Positions 52,675 through 61,481 of a stretch of 64,000 bases of DNA are shown in pieces (the stretch's first letter is position 1; each line of letters opens with the position of its first letter). The translations under genes and the position numbers were made by a program. The notes under the pieces were generated by a model. The model was not told where the DNA came from. It did not search any database and saw only the letters and a program-made list of their open reading frames with translations. This DNA comes from Streptomyces sp. NBC_01463 (lineage in GTDB: Bacteria > Actinomycetota > Actinomycetes > Streptomycetales > Streptomycetaceae), in contig CP109468.1 of NCBI GenBank assembly GCA_036227345.1, positions 1,364,001-1,428,000 of the forward strand, given 5' to 3'.

Positions 52675-53363
52675 CAGGACTCCTCGGGTGAGACCGTGGG
52701 GGCGTCGGGAGCGGTGGCGGGGGCGTCCGGGCCGGGGGCCGTGAGCGCGAGGACGTGGTGCAGGCCGGCGGGGACGGGGCGGCCGGCCGCGATGCGTTCC
52801 GCCGCGAAGTCGCCGAGCATCCGGGCGAGTTCCGCGTCGCCGCGTGATCTTCGGGCCAGCTGGTCGACGGCTTCCACGGGGACGCCGGTGAACAGGCACT
52901 TGAGGACGGCGTGGCGCCAGTGGTGCGGGGCGAGGTGAACGGCGGCGTACGGCCCGACGGCCGCGGCGACCAGCGTGGTGTCGTTGGTGCGCAGGGCGTC
53001 CTCGACGAGCGGCAGGGCGGTGGCGCCGAGGTCCAGTGCGGGCAGCGTGAGCAGGACGGCGCGGCGTTCGGCGGCCGTGCCCTGCTCGTAGATGCGGGTC
53101 AGTGCGGGCAGGGTGGTGCGGGCCTCGACGAGCAGCAAGGAGCGTACGGAGTCGGCGTGTTCGAGTCCGCAGTGCCGGCCGGCGGCGGCGTACCGCAGTT
53201 CCCACGGAGGTACGGCGTAGCTGTCCGCGGGTGCGGTGTCCGGGTGGGCTGCGGCGTGGGCGGCCTCGGCGAGGGCTTCGTCGAGCCAGGCGCGCGCGGC
53301 TCCGCCGAGCAGGGTGTCGAGTTCCTTGCGGGTCAGGAGTGGGGTCGTGGGGGTGGGCGTCAT
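52674..53363 (-). CDS. eboA: EboA-domain protein
   Basis: Predicted EboA-type protein, 229 residues, largely alpha-helical and alanine-rich. Recognisable parts are PPWELRYAAAGRH, LPALDLGATALPLVEDALRTND and FTGVPVEAVDQLARRSRGDAEL (each a piece of a longer helical region). The family, of unknown biochemistry, is the defining member of ebo clusters. GAAGGGAG precedes the ATG, and it overlaps the isomerase gene upstream by 4 nt and the TatD gene downstream by 1 nt. The C-terminal 30 residues are Pro/Ala-rich. Confidence 0.82.
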   Translation of the reverse strand: MTPTPTTPLLTRKELDTLLGGAARAWLDEALAEAAHAAAHPDTAPADSYAVPPWELRYAAAGRHCGLEHADSVRSLLLVEARTTLPALTRIYEQGTAAERRAVLLTLPALDLGATALPLVEDALRTNDTTLVAAAVGPYAAVHLAPHHWRHAVLKCLFTGVPVEAVDQLARRSRGDAELARMLGDFAAERIAAGRPVPAGLHHVLALTAPGPDAPATAPDAPTVSPEES

Positions 53364-54247
53364 GACGTGCTCCCTTCGGCGGCTGGGCCCGGGTGGCTCG
53401 GCGGGCGGTGCTTGTTGAGGAAGTCGATTGAGGTGCGGGCGAGTTCGGGGCCTGCGTGGGAGTGGCGTGGCAGCTCGACGACGGTGAGGCCGGCGTATCC
53501 GGTGTCGCCGAGCGCGTCGAGTGCGGCGAGCACGGGCGGGAAGTCGATCTCGCCGTCGCCGAAGGGCAGGTGCTCGTGGACACCGCGGCGCATGTCCTCG
53601 ATCTGGACGTGCCGCAGCCAGGGGGCGGCGTCGCGCACGCAGTCGACGGGCAGGGCGGGCTCCAGGCACTGGCAGTGGCCGATGTCGAGGGTGAGCCCGA
53701 GGGGCTCCGGGTCGCCGCACAGCACCCGCAGGTGGTGGAAGTCCGCGAGGTTGGCGAGGAGGTGTCCGGGCTCCGGTTCGATCGCGAGGGGCACCCCGGC
53801 CCGGTCCGCCGCGTCCAGGACCGGGCCGAGGGCGTCGGTGAGGCGCTGCCACGCGGTGTCGGGCGCGGTGTCCGGCGGGGTGACGCCGCTGAAGCAGTGG
53901 ACGGCGTGGGCGCCGAGTCCGGCGGCGACGTCGACGGCCCGGACGAGCAGCGCGGTGCGGGCCGCGCGGGCCTCCGGGTCCGGGTCCAGCAGCGAGGGGC
54001 CGTGCTTGCGGCGCGGGTCCAGGACGTAGCGGGCGCCGGTCTCCACGGTGACTCCGAGCCCGAGTTCCCGGAGCCGGTCGGATACCCGCCGGGTGCGGGC
54101 TGCGAGGTCCGGGGCCATCGGGTCGAGGTGCATGTGGTCGAGGGTCAGGCCGACGCCGTCGTAGCCGAGGTCGGCGAGGAGCCCGAGGGCGTCGTCGAGG
54201 CGGAGGTCGGTGAGCCCGTTGGTGCCGTAGCCGAGGCGGAGTGTCAT
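53360..54247 (-). CDS. Sugar phosphate isomerase/epimerase
   Basis: Predicted xylose-isomerase-like TIM-barrel enzyme, 295 residues. It starts LRLGYGTNGLTDLRLDDAL; metal ligands are likely in VTVETGARYV, LAIEPEPGHLL (E), LTLDIGHCQ (D, H), VQIEDM and VVELPRH. No signal peptide. Both ends overlap neighbours by 4 nt (ATGA), between the UbiA-type gene and eboA. It probably interconverts keto and aldo forms or epimers of the cyclitol or sugar made in the operon; I cannot tell which. Confidence 0.88.
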   Translation of the reverse strand: MTLRLGYGTNGLTDLRLDDALGLLADLGYDGVGLTLDHMHLDPMAPDLAARTRRVSDRLRELGLGVTVETGARYVLDPRRKHGPSLLDPDPEARAARTALLVRAVDVAAGLGAHAVHCFSGVTPPDTAPDTAWQRLTDALGPVLDAADRAGVPLAIEPEPGHLLANLADFHHLRVLCGDPEPLGLTLDIGHCQCLEPALPVDCVRDAAPWLRHVQIEDMRRGVHEHLPFGDGEIDFPPVLAALDALGDTGYAGLTVVELPRHSHAGPELARTSIDFLNKHRPPSHPGPAAEGSTS

Positions 54248-55143
54248 GTGGGGCTCACCTTCCGGGAGAGGGCGCGGGCGAGCGGGACGAGGCCCATGAC
54301 GGCGAGCCCCGTACCGGCGGCTCCGGCGCGTGCGGCCAGGGCCGCCTGGAGCGGGATCATCGCCCGGATGCCGCTGCCGACGGCGCGCTGGGTGAGCGGC
54401 GGCGACGGGTTGAGCGCGGCGTGCGCGAGGGGCCGGGCCGTGGTGCGGACGTAGGCGCCGGTGAGCGCGGTGACCAGCAGCCGGGCGGGGGCGCCCCGCG
54501 CCGTACCCCGGGAGGTGTGTCCCTCGCGCACCACGGCGCCGCCGATTCCGGCGACGGCCGCGAGGGCGGCGAGGGGTGCGGTGGTGGATCCGCCCTGTGT
54601 CTCGTGGCGGGAGACGGTGGTGACCGCGTAGGTGTGGGCGCCGAGCAGGGCGGCGGGCACGGCGGCGCGGGCCGCTGCGCGGGGTGCGGCCTGTCCCGCC
54701 GCGGTGGCCGTCGCTCCCAGCAGCAGGTCGAGGCCGCGCGCCGCCGCCATCGCGGCCGGACCCGCCGGGGTGTGCTTGAGACGGAGGTCGTACGCCCAGA
54801 CGGTGGCCGCGAGGCCGGTGGCCACGCCCAGCGCCGGGCGGCCGGCCCGGGCGGCGAGGGCGAGGCCCGCCGCGGTCAGGGCGCCGGCCGCCGTGAGCGC
54901 GGCCCGGGGCGTGATCCGGCCCGAGGGGATCGGGCGGTGCGGGCGGTCGACGGCGTCCTCCTCGCGGTCCGCCCAGTCGTTGAGGGCCATGCCCGCCTCG
55001 TACAGGCAGAGCGAGGCGCCCACCGCCAGCGCGGTGGAGCGGTCGGGGCGCCGTCCGGCGGCGGCCGCACCCGCGAGTGCGTCGCCCGGGACGGTGAAGA
55101 GTGCGGAGACCCTGAGCAGTTCCGCCCAGGCGCCTGCCGTCAC
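54244..55143 (-). CDS. UbiA-type prenyltransferase (EboC-like)
   Basis: Predicted membrane prenyltransferase of the UbiA superfamily, 299 residues with about eight helices. The first aspartate motif is canonical, N55-D56-x-x-D59 with D63 and D66 in NDWADREEDAVDRPHRP, and the second region is YDLRLKHTPAGP with GLDLLLGAT. It would attach a prenyl chain to an acceptor at the membrane. GTG start overlaps the cyclase gene stop by 4 nt (GTGA). In ebo operons the UbiA member is EboC. Public annotation names an actinobacterial family of this kind after S. coelicolor SCO3242 (from memory). The acceptor may be the cyclitol phosphate made by the preceding enzyme. Confidence 0.88.
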   Translation of the reverse strand: MTAGAWAELLRVSALFTVPGDALAGAAAAGRRPDRSTALAVGASLCLYEAGMALNDWADREEDAVDRPHRPIPSGRITPRAALTAAGALTAAGLALAARAGRPALGVATGLAATVWAYDLRLKHTPAGPAAMAAARGLDLLLGATATAAGQAAPRAAARAAVPAALLGAHTYAVTTVSRHETQGGSTTAPLAALAAVAGIGGAVVREGHTSRGTARGAPARLLVTALTGAYVRTTARPLAHAALNPSPPLTQRAVGSGIRAMIPLQAALAARAGAAGTGLAVMGLVPLARALSRKVSPT

Positions 55144-56258
55144 TTCTCCCCCCGCAGGCGCTCGGCGAAGGCCAGCAGCGCGAGGTACTGCTCGGACAGG
55201 GCGGCCGGTCCGCCGTCCGGGTCCTTGAAGTAGAAGCCGAGCTCGGGCCGCGGGCCGGTCAGGCCCGCTTCGTGGGCGCGGGCCAGCAGCCGGGCCAGGT
55301 CGAGGACCAGGGGCGCGGCGAGCGCGGAGTCGCAGCCCTGCCAGGTGGTCTGGAGGACCATGCGGGCGCCGAGGAACCCGTCGAAGGCGATGTGGTCCCA
55401 GGCGGTCTTCCAGTCGCCGAGCGCCGGGACGTCGTCGATGTGGACCTCGCCCTCGGGGGCGGCGCCGAGGGTGTCGGCGAGGACGCGCTCCTTGCCGGCG
55501 TTCTTCGCCGCGGCGGCGGCCGGGTCGGCAAGCGCTGCCCCGTCGCCGCCGCCCAGCAGGTTGGTGCCGGACCAGGCCCGTACGGGCAGGGCGCGCTGCA
55601 CGAACATCGGGGCCAGGACCGAGCGCAGCAGGGTCTGGCCGGTCTTGCCGTCGCGGCCGGCGTGAGGAAGTCCGGCGGCCGCGACGGCGTCCTGGAGGGC
55701 GGGCGCGCGCAGCCCGGTGGAGGGGGTGAAGTTGACGTACGGACAGCCGGCCCGGAGCGCGGCGGCGGCGTAGAGCGAGCTGGCGGGCAGCCGCTCGGCG
55801 TCGGGGGCGGGTGCCGGTTCGGTGGAGGACACGTTGACGACGACGGTCCTGGCCAGATCGTTGCGGCGGCCGAAGTCGGTGAGGTCGGCGGCGAACGCGG
55901 TGATGAGCTCCTCGTCCGTGCGGGTGTCGCCTGGGACGGGTCCGCCGGGCCGTATCTCCGCGTCGGCGGCGGCGAGTTCGGCCCGGACCGCCGACGGGAG
56001 TCCGTGCGGCAGCACTCCCCCGGCGGCGAGCGCCTCGGCCCGTTTGGGGAGGGGGCAGTCCAGGGTGTCGTGGCCGCCGAAGACGAGGGAGGTCACGGGT
56101 GGCAGGCCGCTGTCGGCGAACGGGGCGGTCTCGGTGACCATGCCGGCGGCCGGGTGGAGTCCCGCCGCGACCGCTGCGCACCCCGCCGTGGCGGTGGTGG
56201 CGACGGAGCCGCGTGCTCCGATGAACCAGACTCCGGTACGAACGGCGTGTGCTGACAC
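55140..56258 (-). CDS. myo-Inositol-1-phosphate-synthase-like cyclase
   Basis: Predicted NAD-dependent sugar-phosphate cyclase of the Ino1 family, 372 residues, close to the length of bacterial Ino1. NAD binding is GVWFIGARGSVATTATAG; the central Ino1 region is VNVSSTEP and YVNFTPSTG; the catalytic part has GKTGQTLLRSVLAPMF, WSGTNLLGGGDG and HIAFDGFLG. It would convert glucose 6-phosphate or a similar sugar phosphate to a cyclitol phosphate. GTG at 56258 has GGGAGG about 6 nt upstream, with a hairpin and the ThuA-protein gene before it. It heads the seven-gene operon, in the place where ebo clusters carry a dehydroquinate-synthase-like cyclase. Confidence 0.9.
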   Translation of the reverse strand: MSAHAVRTGVWFIGARGSVATTATAGCAAVAAGLHPAAGMVTETAPFADSGLPPVTSLVFGGHDTLDCPLPKRAEALAAGGVLPHGLPSAVRAELAAADAEIRPGGPVPGDTRTDEELITAFAADLTDFGRRNDLARTVVVNVSSTEPAPAPDAERLPASSLYAAAALRAGCPYVNFTPSTGLRAPALQDAVAAAGLPHAGRDGKTGQTLLRSVLAPMFVQRALPVRAWSGTNLLGGGDGAALADPAAAAAKNAGKERVLADTLGAAPEGEVHIDDVPALGDWKTAWDHIAFDGFLGARMVLQTTWQGCDSALAAPLVLDLARLLARAHEAGLTGPRPELGFYFKDPDGGPAALSEQYLALLAFAERLRGEK

Positions 56259-56326
56259 GGGCTGCCTCCCTGGCTGGGGGTCCTGGCTGGGCAGAGCTGA
56301 TGGCGCTGTACTGGAGGGGCCGGGGA

Positions 56327-56357
56327 CGGCGGGCGGGGTGTGAGGCCCCGCCCGCCG
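56327..56357 (-). terminator. Hairpin terminator of ThuA-protein gene
   Basis: Perfect 12-bp inverted repeat (56327-56338 and 56346-56357, CGGCGGGCGGGG arm) with a 7-nt loop, 19 nt past the stop of the minus-strand ThuA protein and 70 nt before the cyclase gene. It suggests that the Ebo-type operon has its own promoter in 56259-56326. Confidence 0.75.
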
Positions 56358-56375
56358 CCGGCCGGGTGGACTGCC

Positions 56376-59300
56376 CTACGCCGAGGGCAGTTCCCTGAGC
56401 TGGATGTCGCGGAAGGAGACCTGGTCGTCCGCCCCGTGGTTCTGGAGGCCGATGTAGCCGTCCTTGAGGCTGCGGACCGGGTCGGTGTTGGTGAAGTCGT
56501 TGATCTTCACTCCGTTGAGGAAGATCTGGAGCCGTTCACCCTGCACCTTGATCTCGTAGCTGTTCCACTGCCCCGGCGGGCGCAGCACCTGGTCGCGGGC
56601 CTTGGTGTTGGCCGCCTTGAAGGTGTAGACGGAGCCGGTGGTGCGGTCGACGGCGTCGGAGGCGTCGATCTGGACCTCGTAGCCGTTGTTCACCGCGGAC
56701 CAGGGGTCGTCCGACTCCGGGAAGCCGACGAAGACTCCGGAGTTGTCGTCCCCGGCCATCTTCCAGTCGAGCTTCAGGGAGTACGACTTCAGCTCCTTGG
56801 CCTGGTAGGTCAGCAGACCCATGCCGCCTTCGGAGCGCAGCTCGCCGTCGACCACGTCGAACTTCCCGGGCCCGGCCTGCTTCCAGCCTTCGAGCGTCTT
56901 GCCGTTGAAGATCGACCGGTAGCCGGTGTCGGGCTTGCAGTCGCCCTTGACCTGGCCGGCGGCGTAGCGCACCCCGCCGAGCAGCAGCTTGCGGAAGTCC
57001 GCGTCGGCGTACGACTCCTTGGTGTGGCCGAGGCCGGTGTAGAAGGAGCGGCCGCCCTCGTAGGCCTGGCACCAGGTGATCGGGTGGTCACCCTTCATGG
57101 TGCCGCCGGTGTAGGTGGTCTCGTCGAGGGTGGCGAGGACCTTCACCTTGTCGCGCGGGTTGGTGCGGTAGTTGTACAGCTCGTCGGTGCGCTCCCAGGC
57201 GTCGCCCAGGTGGGCGGTGGCCGGGTGCTTGTGGTCCTCGACGCGGACCGTGACGGGCTGGATGGCGGGGTGGCCGGAGAAGTACGCGCCGACGAGTCCG
57301 CCGTAGAAGGACCAGTCGTACTCGGTGTCGGCTGCGGCGTGGACGCCCATGTAGCCGCCGCCGGTGGCGATGTAGTTCTCGAAGGCCTTCTGCTGGTCGG
57401 CGTTGAGGACGTCACCGGTCGTCGACATGAAGACGACGGCGTCGTAGCGGGCCAGGTTCGGGGTGGTGAACTGGCCGGCCTCCTCGGTGGCGTCGACCGT
57501 GATGTTGCTGTCCTTGCCGAGTTCCTTGAGTGCGGCGATGCCCTCGGGGATCGCGTCGTGGCGGAAGCCGGCGGTCTTGGAGAAGACCAGGACCCGCTTG
57601 GCGGTCTTGTCGGGCGGGGTGTTGGAGAGCTCGAAGTCGTCGATGTCGTAGAGGGCGCCCGCGCCGGTGCCGCCCTTGAACACCAGGAAGAGCTCGGTGG
57701 CCTTCTTCGGCACGCCCCGCAGGGGTACGTCGATGTCCTGGAAGGTCTCCCAGCCACCGGTCACCGGTACGGGTGCGGAGCCGAGGATCTTCCCGGTCGC
57801 CGAGCCGGACCGCACCTCGAGGAAGCCGCCCGCGCCGCCGGAGGCGATCCGCGCGGTGAGCTTGGTGGAGTCGCCGAGGATGTACGGCTTGAAGGAGATC
57901 CAGTCGTCGTTGTCGATGTCGCCGACGGTCTTGCCGCCCTCGGCGTTCGCCTTGTCGTACGTCTTGATGCCGGACGAGTCGTTGAAGTGCTCGGCCTGGC
58001 GGTGGCGCGGCTGGAGCTGCGACTGGTCGTGGCCGGTCAGTGCGGCCTGGCCGCCGCCCCCGCCGTCGGTGTACGAGGCGTCGATGACACCGAAGATGTT
58101 GGCGTTGGGGTCGTGGCCGCCGTCCATCTCGGTCTTGATGGTGCCGGTGCAGCCGTGGGCCGAGGTGATCGGGTGGCCGTGGCTGTCGTGGCCGAGGACG
58201 AAGCGGACCTCGATCTTGGAGCAGTCGACGGTGCCGTCCTCGGGATCGGTGACGGTGACCTTGAACGGGATCTCGTCGCCGAAGGTGAAGAGCTGCCCGT
58301 CACCGGGGAGTTCCAGGTTCACCTTGGGCGCCGTGTTGCCGACGGTCACGTGGACGCTGGCCGATCCGGTGCGCCCGGAGGGGTCCGTGGCGGTGACGGT
58401 CGCGGTGTAGGTGCCGTTCTTCTTGTACGTGTACGCGGGGTTCGCGGCGGTGGAGGTTCCTCCGTCGCCGAAGTCCCAGGCGTACGTGAGGGCGTCGCCG
58501 TCCCCGTCGGCGGTGCCGGCCGAGGAGAACTGCACCTTCAGCGGCGCGGTGCCCGATGTCTTGTTGGCGGTCGCCTCGGCGATCGGGGAGCGTCCGCCGG
58601 TGGCGTTCTCGATGCGGTAGAGCGCCGAGTTCTCGTCGCCGCCGAACCAGGAGAGGCCGTAGTCGAGGACGTAGAGCGCCCCGTCGGGACCGAAGGCCAT
58701 GTCCATGATCTGGGTGCCGGACCACGGGATGTCGTTGATGGACTCGACCTTGCCGTCGGCGTCCTGCTCGATCCGCTTGATCCACTGCCGGCCGAACTCA
58801 CCGGCGAAGAAGTCGCCGTCGTAGGCCTCGGGGAACTTCACGGGCGAGTCGAGGTCGGCGTCGTAGTGGTAGACCGGTCCGCCCATCGGGGACTCCGAGC
58901 CGGTGCCGAACTCCGGGACCGACGCGCCGTCGTACGGGATCCAGGCGGCCTGGGCCGGCGGCAGGTCGACGAGGCCGGTGTTGTGCGGCGAGGTGTTCTT
59001 CGGCGCCGCGCAGTCGAAGGCCGCGCCGGAGGTCTTGGTGGCGAAGTCGTAGTCGATGAACGGGTCGTTGTTGCCCGTGCAGTACGGCCAGCCGAAGTTG
59101 CCGGCCTTCGTCACCCGGGCGAACTCGACCTGTCCGGCCGGTCCGCGCTTGGGGTCGGCCGCACCGGCGTCCGGCCCGTAGTCACCGACGTAGACGATGC
59201 CGGTGGCCTTGTCGACGGAGAAGCGGAACGGGTTGCGGAAGCCCATCGCGTAGATCTCGGGGCGGGTCTTGTCCGTCCCCGGCGCGAAGAGGTTGCCGTC

Positions 59301-60125
59301 CGGGACGGTGTACGAGCCGTCGTCGGCGACCTTGATGCGCAGGATCTTGCCGCGCAGGTCGTTGGTGCTGCCCGCGGAGCGGCGGGCGTCGAACGCCGGG
59401 TTGCGGTCCGGGCGCTCGTCGATGGGGCTGAAGCCGTCGGAGGCGAAGGGGTTGGAGTCGTCGCCGGTCGACAGGTACAGGTTGCCGTCCGCGTCGAAGT
59501 CGATGTCGCCGCCGACGTGGCAGCACATGCCGCGGGACGTCTGGACGTCGAGGACCTTCTTCTCGCTGCCGAGGTCGAGCGTGCCGTCCTCGTCGAGGAC
59601 GAAGCGGGACAGCCGGTTGACCCCGTCGAAGGGGGCGAAGTCGGCGGCGGTGCCGGTCTCGGGGGCGTCGCCGGCGGGCGTGTCCAGCGGGGGCGCGTAG
59701 TAGAGGTAGATCGCCCGGTTCTCGCTGAAGTGCGGGTCGACCCCGATGCCCTGGAGGCCTTCCTCGTCGTGCGAGTAGACGGGGAGGACGCCGGAGATCC
59801 GGGTGTTGCCCGAGCTGTCGGTGATGCGGAGCTCGCCGCTGCGCGAGGTGTGCAGCACGCTGCGGTCGGGGAGCACGGCCAGCGACATGGGCTCGCCGGT
59901 CTCGGCGGCCCCCTTGGCGAGGGTGACCTGCTGGAAGTCCTCGGCGGCCGGGGCGGGGTCGGGGTGCTCGTCGTGGGCGACGGCCGTGCCCGAGGTGGCG
60001 CCCAGGCTGAGGGTGGCGGCGGCGAGGAGGCCACCGGTGAACAGTGCGAGTGATTTACGGAGGCGGAGCCTGGTTCCGGACCCCGTGCGGGTCCCTGATC
60101 CGGTCCTGCTTCTGGTTCTGTGCAC
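56376..60125 (-). CDS. Secreted PQQ dehydrogenase-PKD-CBM6-ThuA-DUF1080 protein
   Basis: Predicted giant secreted carbohydrate-active protein, 1249 residues. The N terminus is basic with a doubled TGSGTR, then a signal helix ending near AVA (50). About 60-500 resemble soluble PQQ-dependent glucose/sorbosone dehydrogenase propellers (SRGMCCHVGGDIDFD, NDLRGKILRI, GFRNPFRFSVD, NFGWPYC). A PKD domain follows (about 510-600, YAWDFGDGGTST), then a further beta region, a CBM6-type domain (about 700-815), a ThuA glutamine-amidotransferase-like domain (about 820-1040, GVHAAADTEYDWSFYGGLVG) and a C-terminal DUF1080 lectin-like domain (about 1045-1249, LFNGKTLEGWK-like, here IFNGKTLEGWK). GTG has GGAGG 7 nt upstream. 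It probably oxidises or binds an external sugar; ThuA proteins relate to trehalose/keto-sugar use. Confidence 0.9.
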   Translation of the reverse strand: MHRTRSRTGSGTRTGSGTRLRLRKSLALFTGGLLAAATLSLGATSGTAVAHDEHPDPAPAAEDFQQVTLAKGAAETGEPMSLAVLPDRSVLHTSRSGELRITDSSGNTRISGVLPVYSHDEEGLQGIGVDPHFSENRAIYLYYAPPLDTPAGDAPETGTAADFAPFDGVNRLSRFVLDEDGTLDLGSEKKVLDVQTSRGMCCHVGGDIDFDADGNLYLSTGDDSNPFASDGFSPIDERPDRNPAFDARRSAGSTNDLRGKILRIKVADDGSYTVPDGNLFAPGTDKTRPEIYAMGFRNPFRFSVDKATGIVYVGDYGPDAGAADPKRGPAGQVEFARVTKAGNFGWPYCTGNNDPFIDYDFATKTSGAAFDCAAPKNTSPHNTGLVDLPPAQAAWIPYDGASVPEFGTGSESPMGGPVYHYDADLDSPVKFPEAYDGDFFAGEFGRQWIKRIEQDADGKVESINDIPWSGTQIMDMAFGPDGALYVLDYGLSWFGGDENSALYRIENATGGRSPIAEATANKTSGTAPLKVQFSSAGTADGDGDALTYAWDFGDGGTSTAANPAYTYKKNGTYTATVTATDPSGRTGSASVHVTVGNTAPKVNLELPGDGQLFTFGDEIPFKVTVTDPEDGTVDCSKIEVRFVLGHDSHGHPITSAHGCTGTIKTEMDGGHDPNANIFGVIDASYTDGGGGGQAALTGHDQSQLQPRHRQAEHFNDSSGIKTYDKANAEGGKTVGDIDNDDWISFKPYILGDSTKLTARIASGGAGGFLEVRSGSATGKILGSAPVPVTGGWETFQDIDVPLRGVPKKATELFLVFKGGTGAGALYDIDDFELSNTPPDKTAKRVLVFSKTAGFRHDAIPEGIAALKELGKDSNITVDATEEAGQFTTPNLARYDAVVFMSTTGDVLNADQQKAFENYIATGGGYMGVHAAADTEYDWSFYGGLVGAYFSGHPAIQPVTVRVEDHKHPATAHLGDAWERTDELYNYRTNPRDKVKVLATLDETTYTGGTMKGDHPITWCQAYEGGRSFYTGLGHTKESYADADFRKLLLGGVRYAAGQVKGDCKPDTGYRSIFNGKTLEGWKQAGPGKFDVVDGELRSEGGMGLLTYQAKELKSYSLKLDWKMAGDDNSGVFVGFPESDDPWSAVNNGYEVQIDASDAVDRTTGSVYTFKAANTKARDQVLRPPGQWNSYEIKVQGERLQIFLNGVKINDFTNTDPVRSLKDGYIGLQNHGADDQVSFRDIQLRELPSA

Positions 60126-60461
60126 GAATGTCCTCCGGGGTGTGCCGGTGGTACGGGCGGGTGCTGCCGATCCGTGGTGCGCGGGGACTGCCGCGCTGGT
60201 CAGCCGGGGCCTGTGTGGCTCCGGTGACGGGAGTTATGTCATATACACGCATTGGACGGTAGACCTGTTCGTCCGGGACGGAAAGCCCTTGTGCAGCAGT
60301 GTTGTTGAACTTCTTCCTTGCCCAGGACAAAGAGGGACGTGGGCAGGAGGGAGCGGCCCGGCGGCGTCCACGGTGCCGCCGGGCACCTTCGAGCCCCTCC
60401 GGCGATTGAGGAGCGGGGGTGCGGGGGCGGAGCCCCCGGGAGGGGCCGCGCCCCCGGCGCC
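60126..60461. other. Intergenic region with promoter-like AT stretch and repeat
   Basis: About 335 bp between two minus-strand genes. It contains a locally AT-rich stretch (60230-60260, GTTATGTCATATACACGC) likely to be the promoter or operator of the ThuA-protein gene, and the dispersed repeat copy B near its far end. No gene is seen. Confidence 0.4.
60392..60439 (+). repeat. Dispersed double-hairpin repeat, copy B
   Basis: On the plus strand this 48-nt unit starts AGCCCCTCCGGCGATTGAGG and ends in a GGGGGC-GGA-GCCCCC hairpin. It has the same two-hairpin plan as copy A at 39126-39170, with a G-C pair of copy A replaced by T-A here. It lies 3' of the minus-strand isomerase gene. Confidence 0.75.
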
Positions 60462-61469
60462 TCAGTCCTTGCCGCCGCCGAACGCCGCGTCGAACGACGC
60501 GCTCGGCGGGTCGAAATCGAACCGCTTCAGGGACGTCAGCGCCTCCGGCGCCCCCGCCAGCCGGTCCATGCCCGCGTCCTCCCACTCCACGGACACCGGC
60601 CCCTCGTACCCGATGGACCGCAGCATCCGGAACACGTCCTCCCAGGGCACGTCCCCGTGCCCCGCCGAGACGAAGTCCCAGCCGCGGCGCGGATCGCCCC
60701 ACGGCAGGTGGGAGCCGAGCCGGCCGTTGCGCCCGTCCAGGCGCTTGCGCGCCTCCTTGCAGTCCACGTGGTAGATCCGGTCCCGGAAGTCGTACAGGAA
60801 GCCGACCGGGTCCAGGTCCTGCCACACGAAGTGGCTCGGGTCGAAGTTCAGCCCGAACGCCGGCCGGTGGTCCACCGCCTCCAGCGCGCGGTGCGTGGTC
60901 CAGTAGTCGTACGCGATCTCGCTGGGGTGGACCTCGTGGGCGAACCGCACCCCCTCGGCGTCGAAGACGTCCAGGATCGGGTTCCAGCGCTCCGCGAAGT
61001 CCTCGTACCCCCGCTCGATCATGTGCGGCGGGACCGGCGGGAACATCGCGACGAGATGCCAGATCGACGAGCCGGTGAAGCCGATGACCGTGTCGACGCC
61101 GAAGGCGGCGGCGGCCCGTGCGGTGTTCTTGATCTCCTCCGCGGCCCGCCGGCGCACCCCCTCGGGCTCCCCGTCCCCCCAGATCCGGGCGGGCAGGATG
61201 CCCTGGTGGCGCTCGTCGATCGGGCTGTCGCAGACGGCCTGGCCGACCAGGTGGTTGGAGACCGCCCAGCACTTCAGCCCGTACTTGTCGAGCAGCTGGT
61301 GCCGGCTCTCCAGGTAGCCGGGGTCGGCCAGGGCCTTGTCCACCTCGAAGTGGTCGCCCCAGCAGGCCAGTTCGAGGCCGTCGTAGCCGAAGTCACGGGC
61401 GTACCGGCAGACCTCCTCCAGGGGCAGATCGGCCCACTGGCCGGTGAAGAGGGTGAAGGGACGGGGCAT
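60462..61469 (-). CDS. Sugar phosphate isomerase/epimerase
   Basis: Predicted cytoplasmic xylose-isomerase-like TIM-barrel enzyme, 335 residues. It starts [17 protein letters not shown]; likely metal ligands are E in [14 protein letters not shown] and H in [11 protein letters not shown] and D in YHVDCKEAR, and E in VSVEWEDAG. No signal peptide. It lies 12 nt after the Gfo/Idh oxidoreductase gene on the same strand, so the two are co-transcribed. The pairing with an oxidoreductase and an ABC sugar-binding protein is typical of pathways for inositol-like or keto-sugars. Confidence 0.9.
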   Translation of the reverse strand: MPRPFTLFTGQWADLPLEEVCRYARDFGYDGLELACWGDHFEVDKALADPGYLESRHQLLDKYGLKCWAVSNHLVGQAVCDSPIDERHQGILPARIWGDGEPEGVRRRAAEEIKNTARAAAAFGVDTVIGFTGSSIWHLVAMFPPVPPHMIERGYEDFAERWNPILDVFDAEGVRFAHEVHPSEIAYDYWTTHRALEAVDHRPAFGLNFDPSHFVWQDLDPVGFLYDFRDRIYHVDCKEARKRLDGRNGRLGSHLPWGDPRRGWDFVSAGHGDVPWEDVFRMLRSIGYEGPVSVEWEDAGMDRLAGAPEALTSLKRFDFDPPSASFDAAFGGGKD

Positions 61470-61481
61470 GCGCAGGACCTC

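Noticed and set aside
56340..60053. A 1237-codon open frame on the plus strand opposite the ThuA protein.
   Set aside because: It is the antisense shadow of the GC-rich minus-strand gene; its product is valine/glycine/arginine-rich without any recognisable domain or ribosome site.
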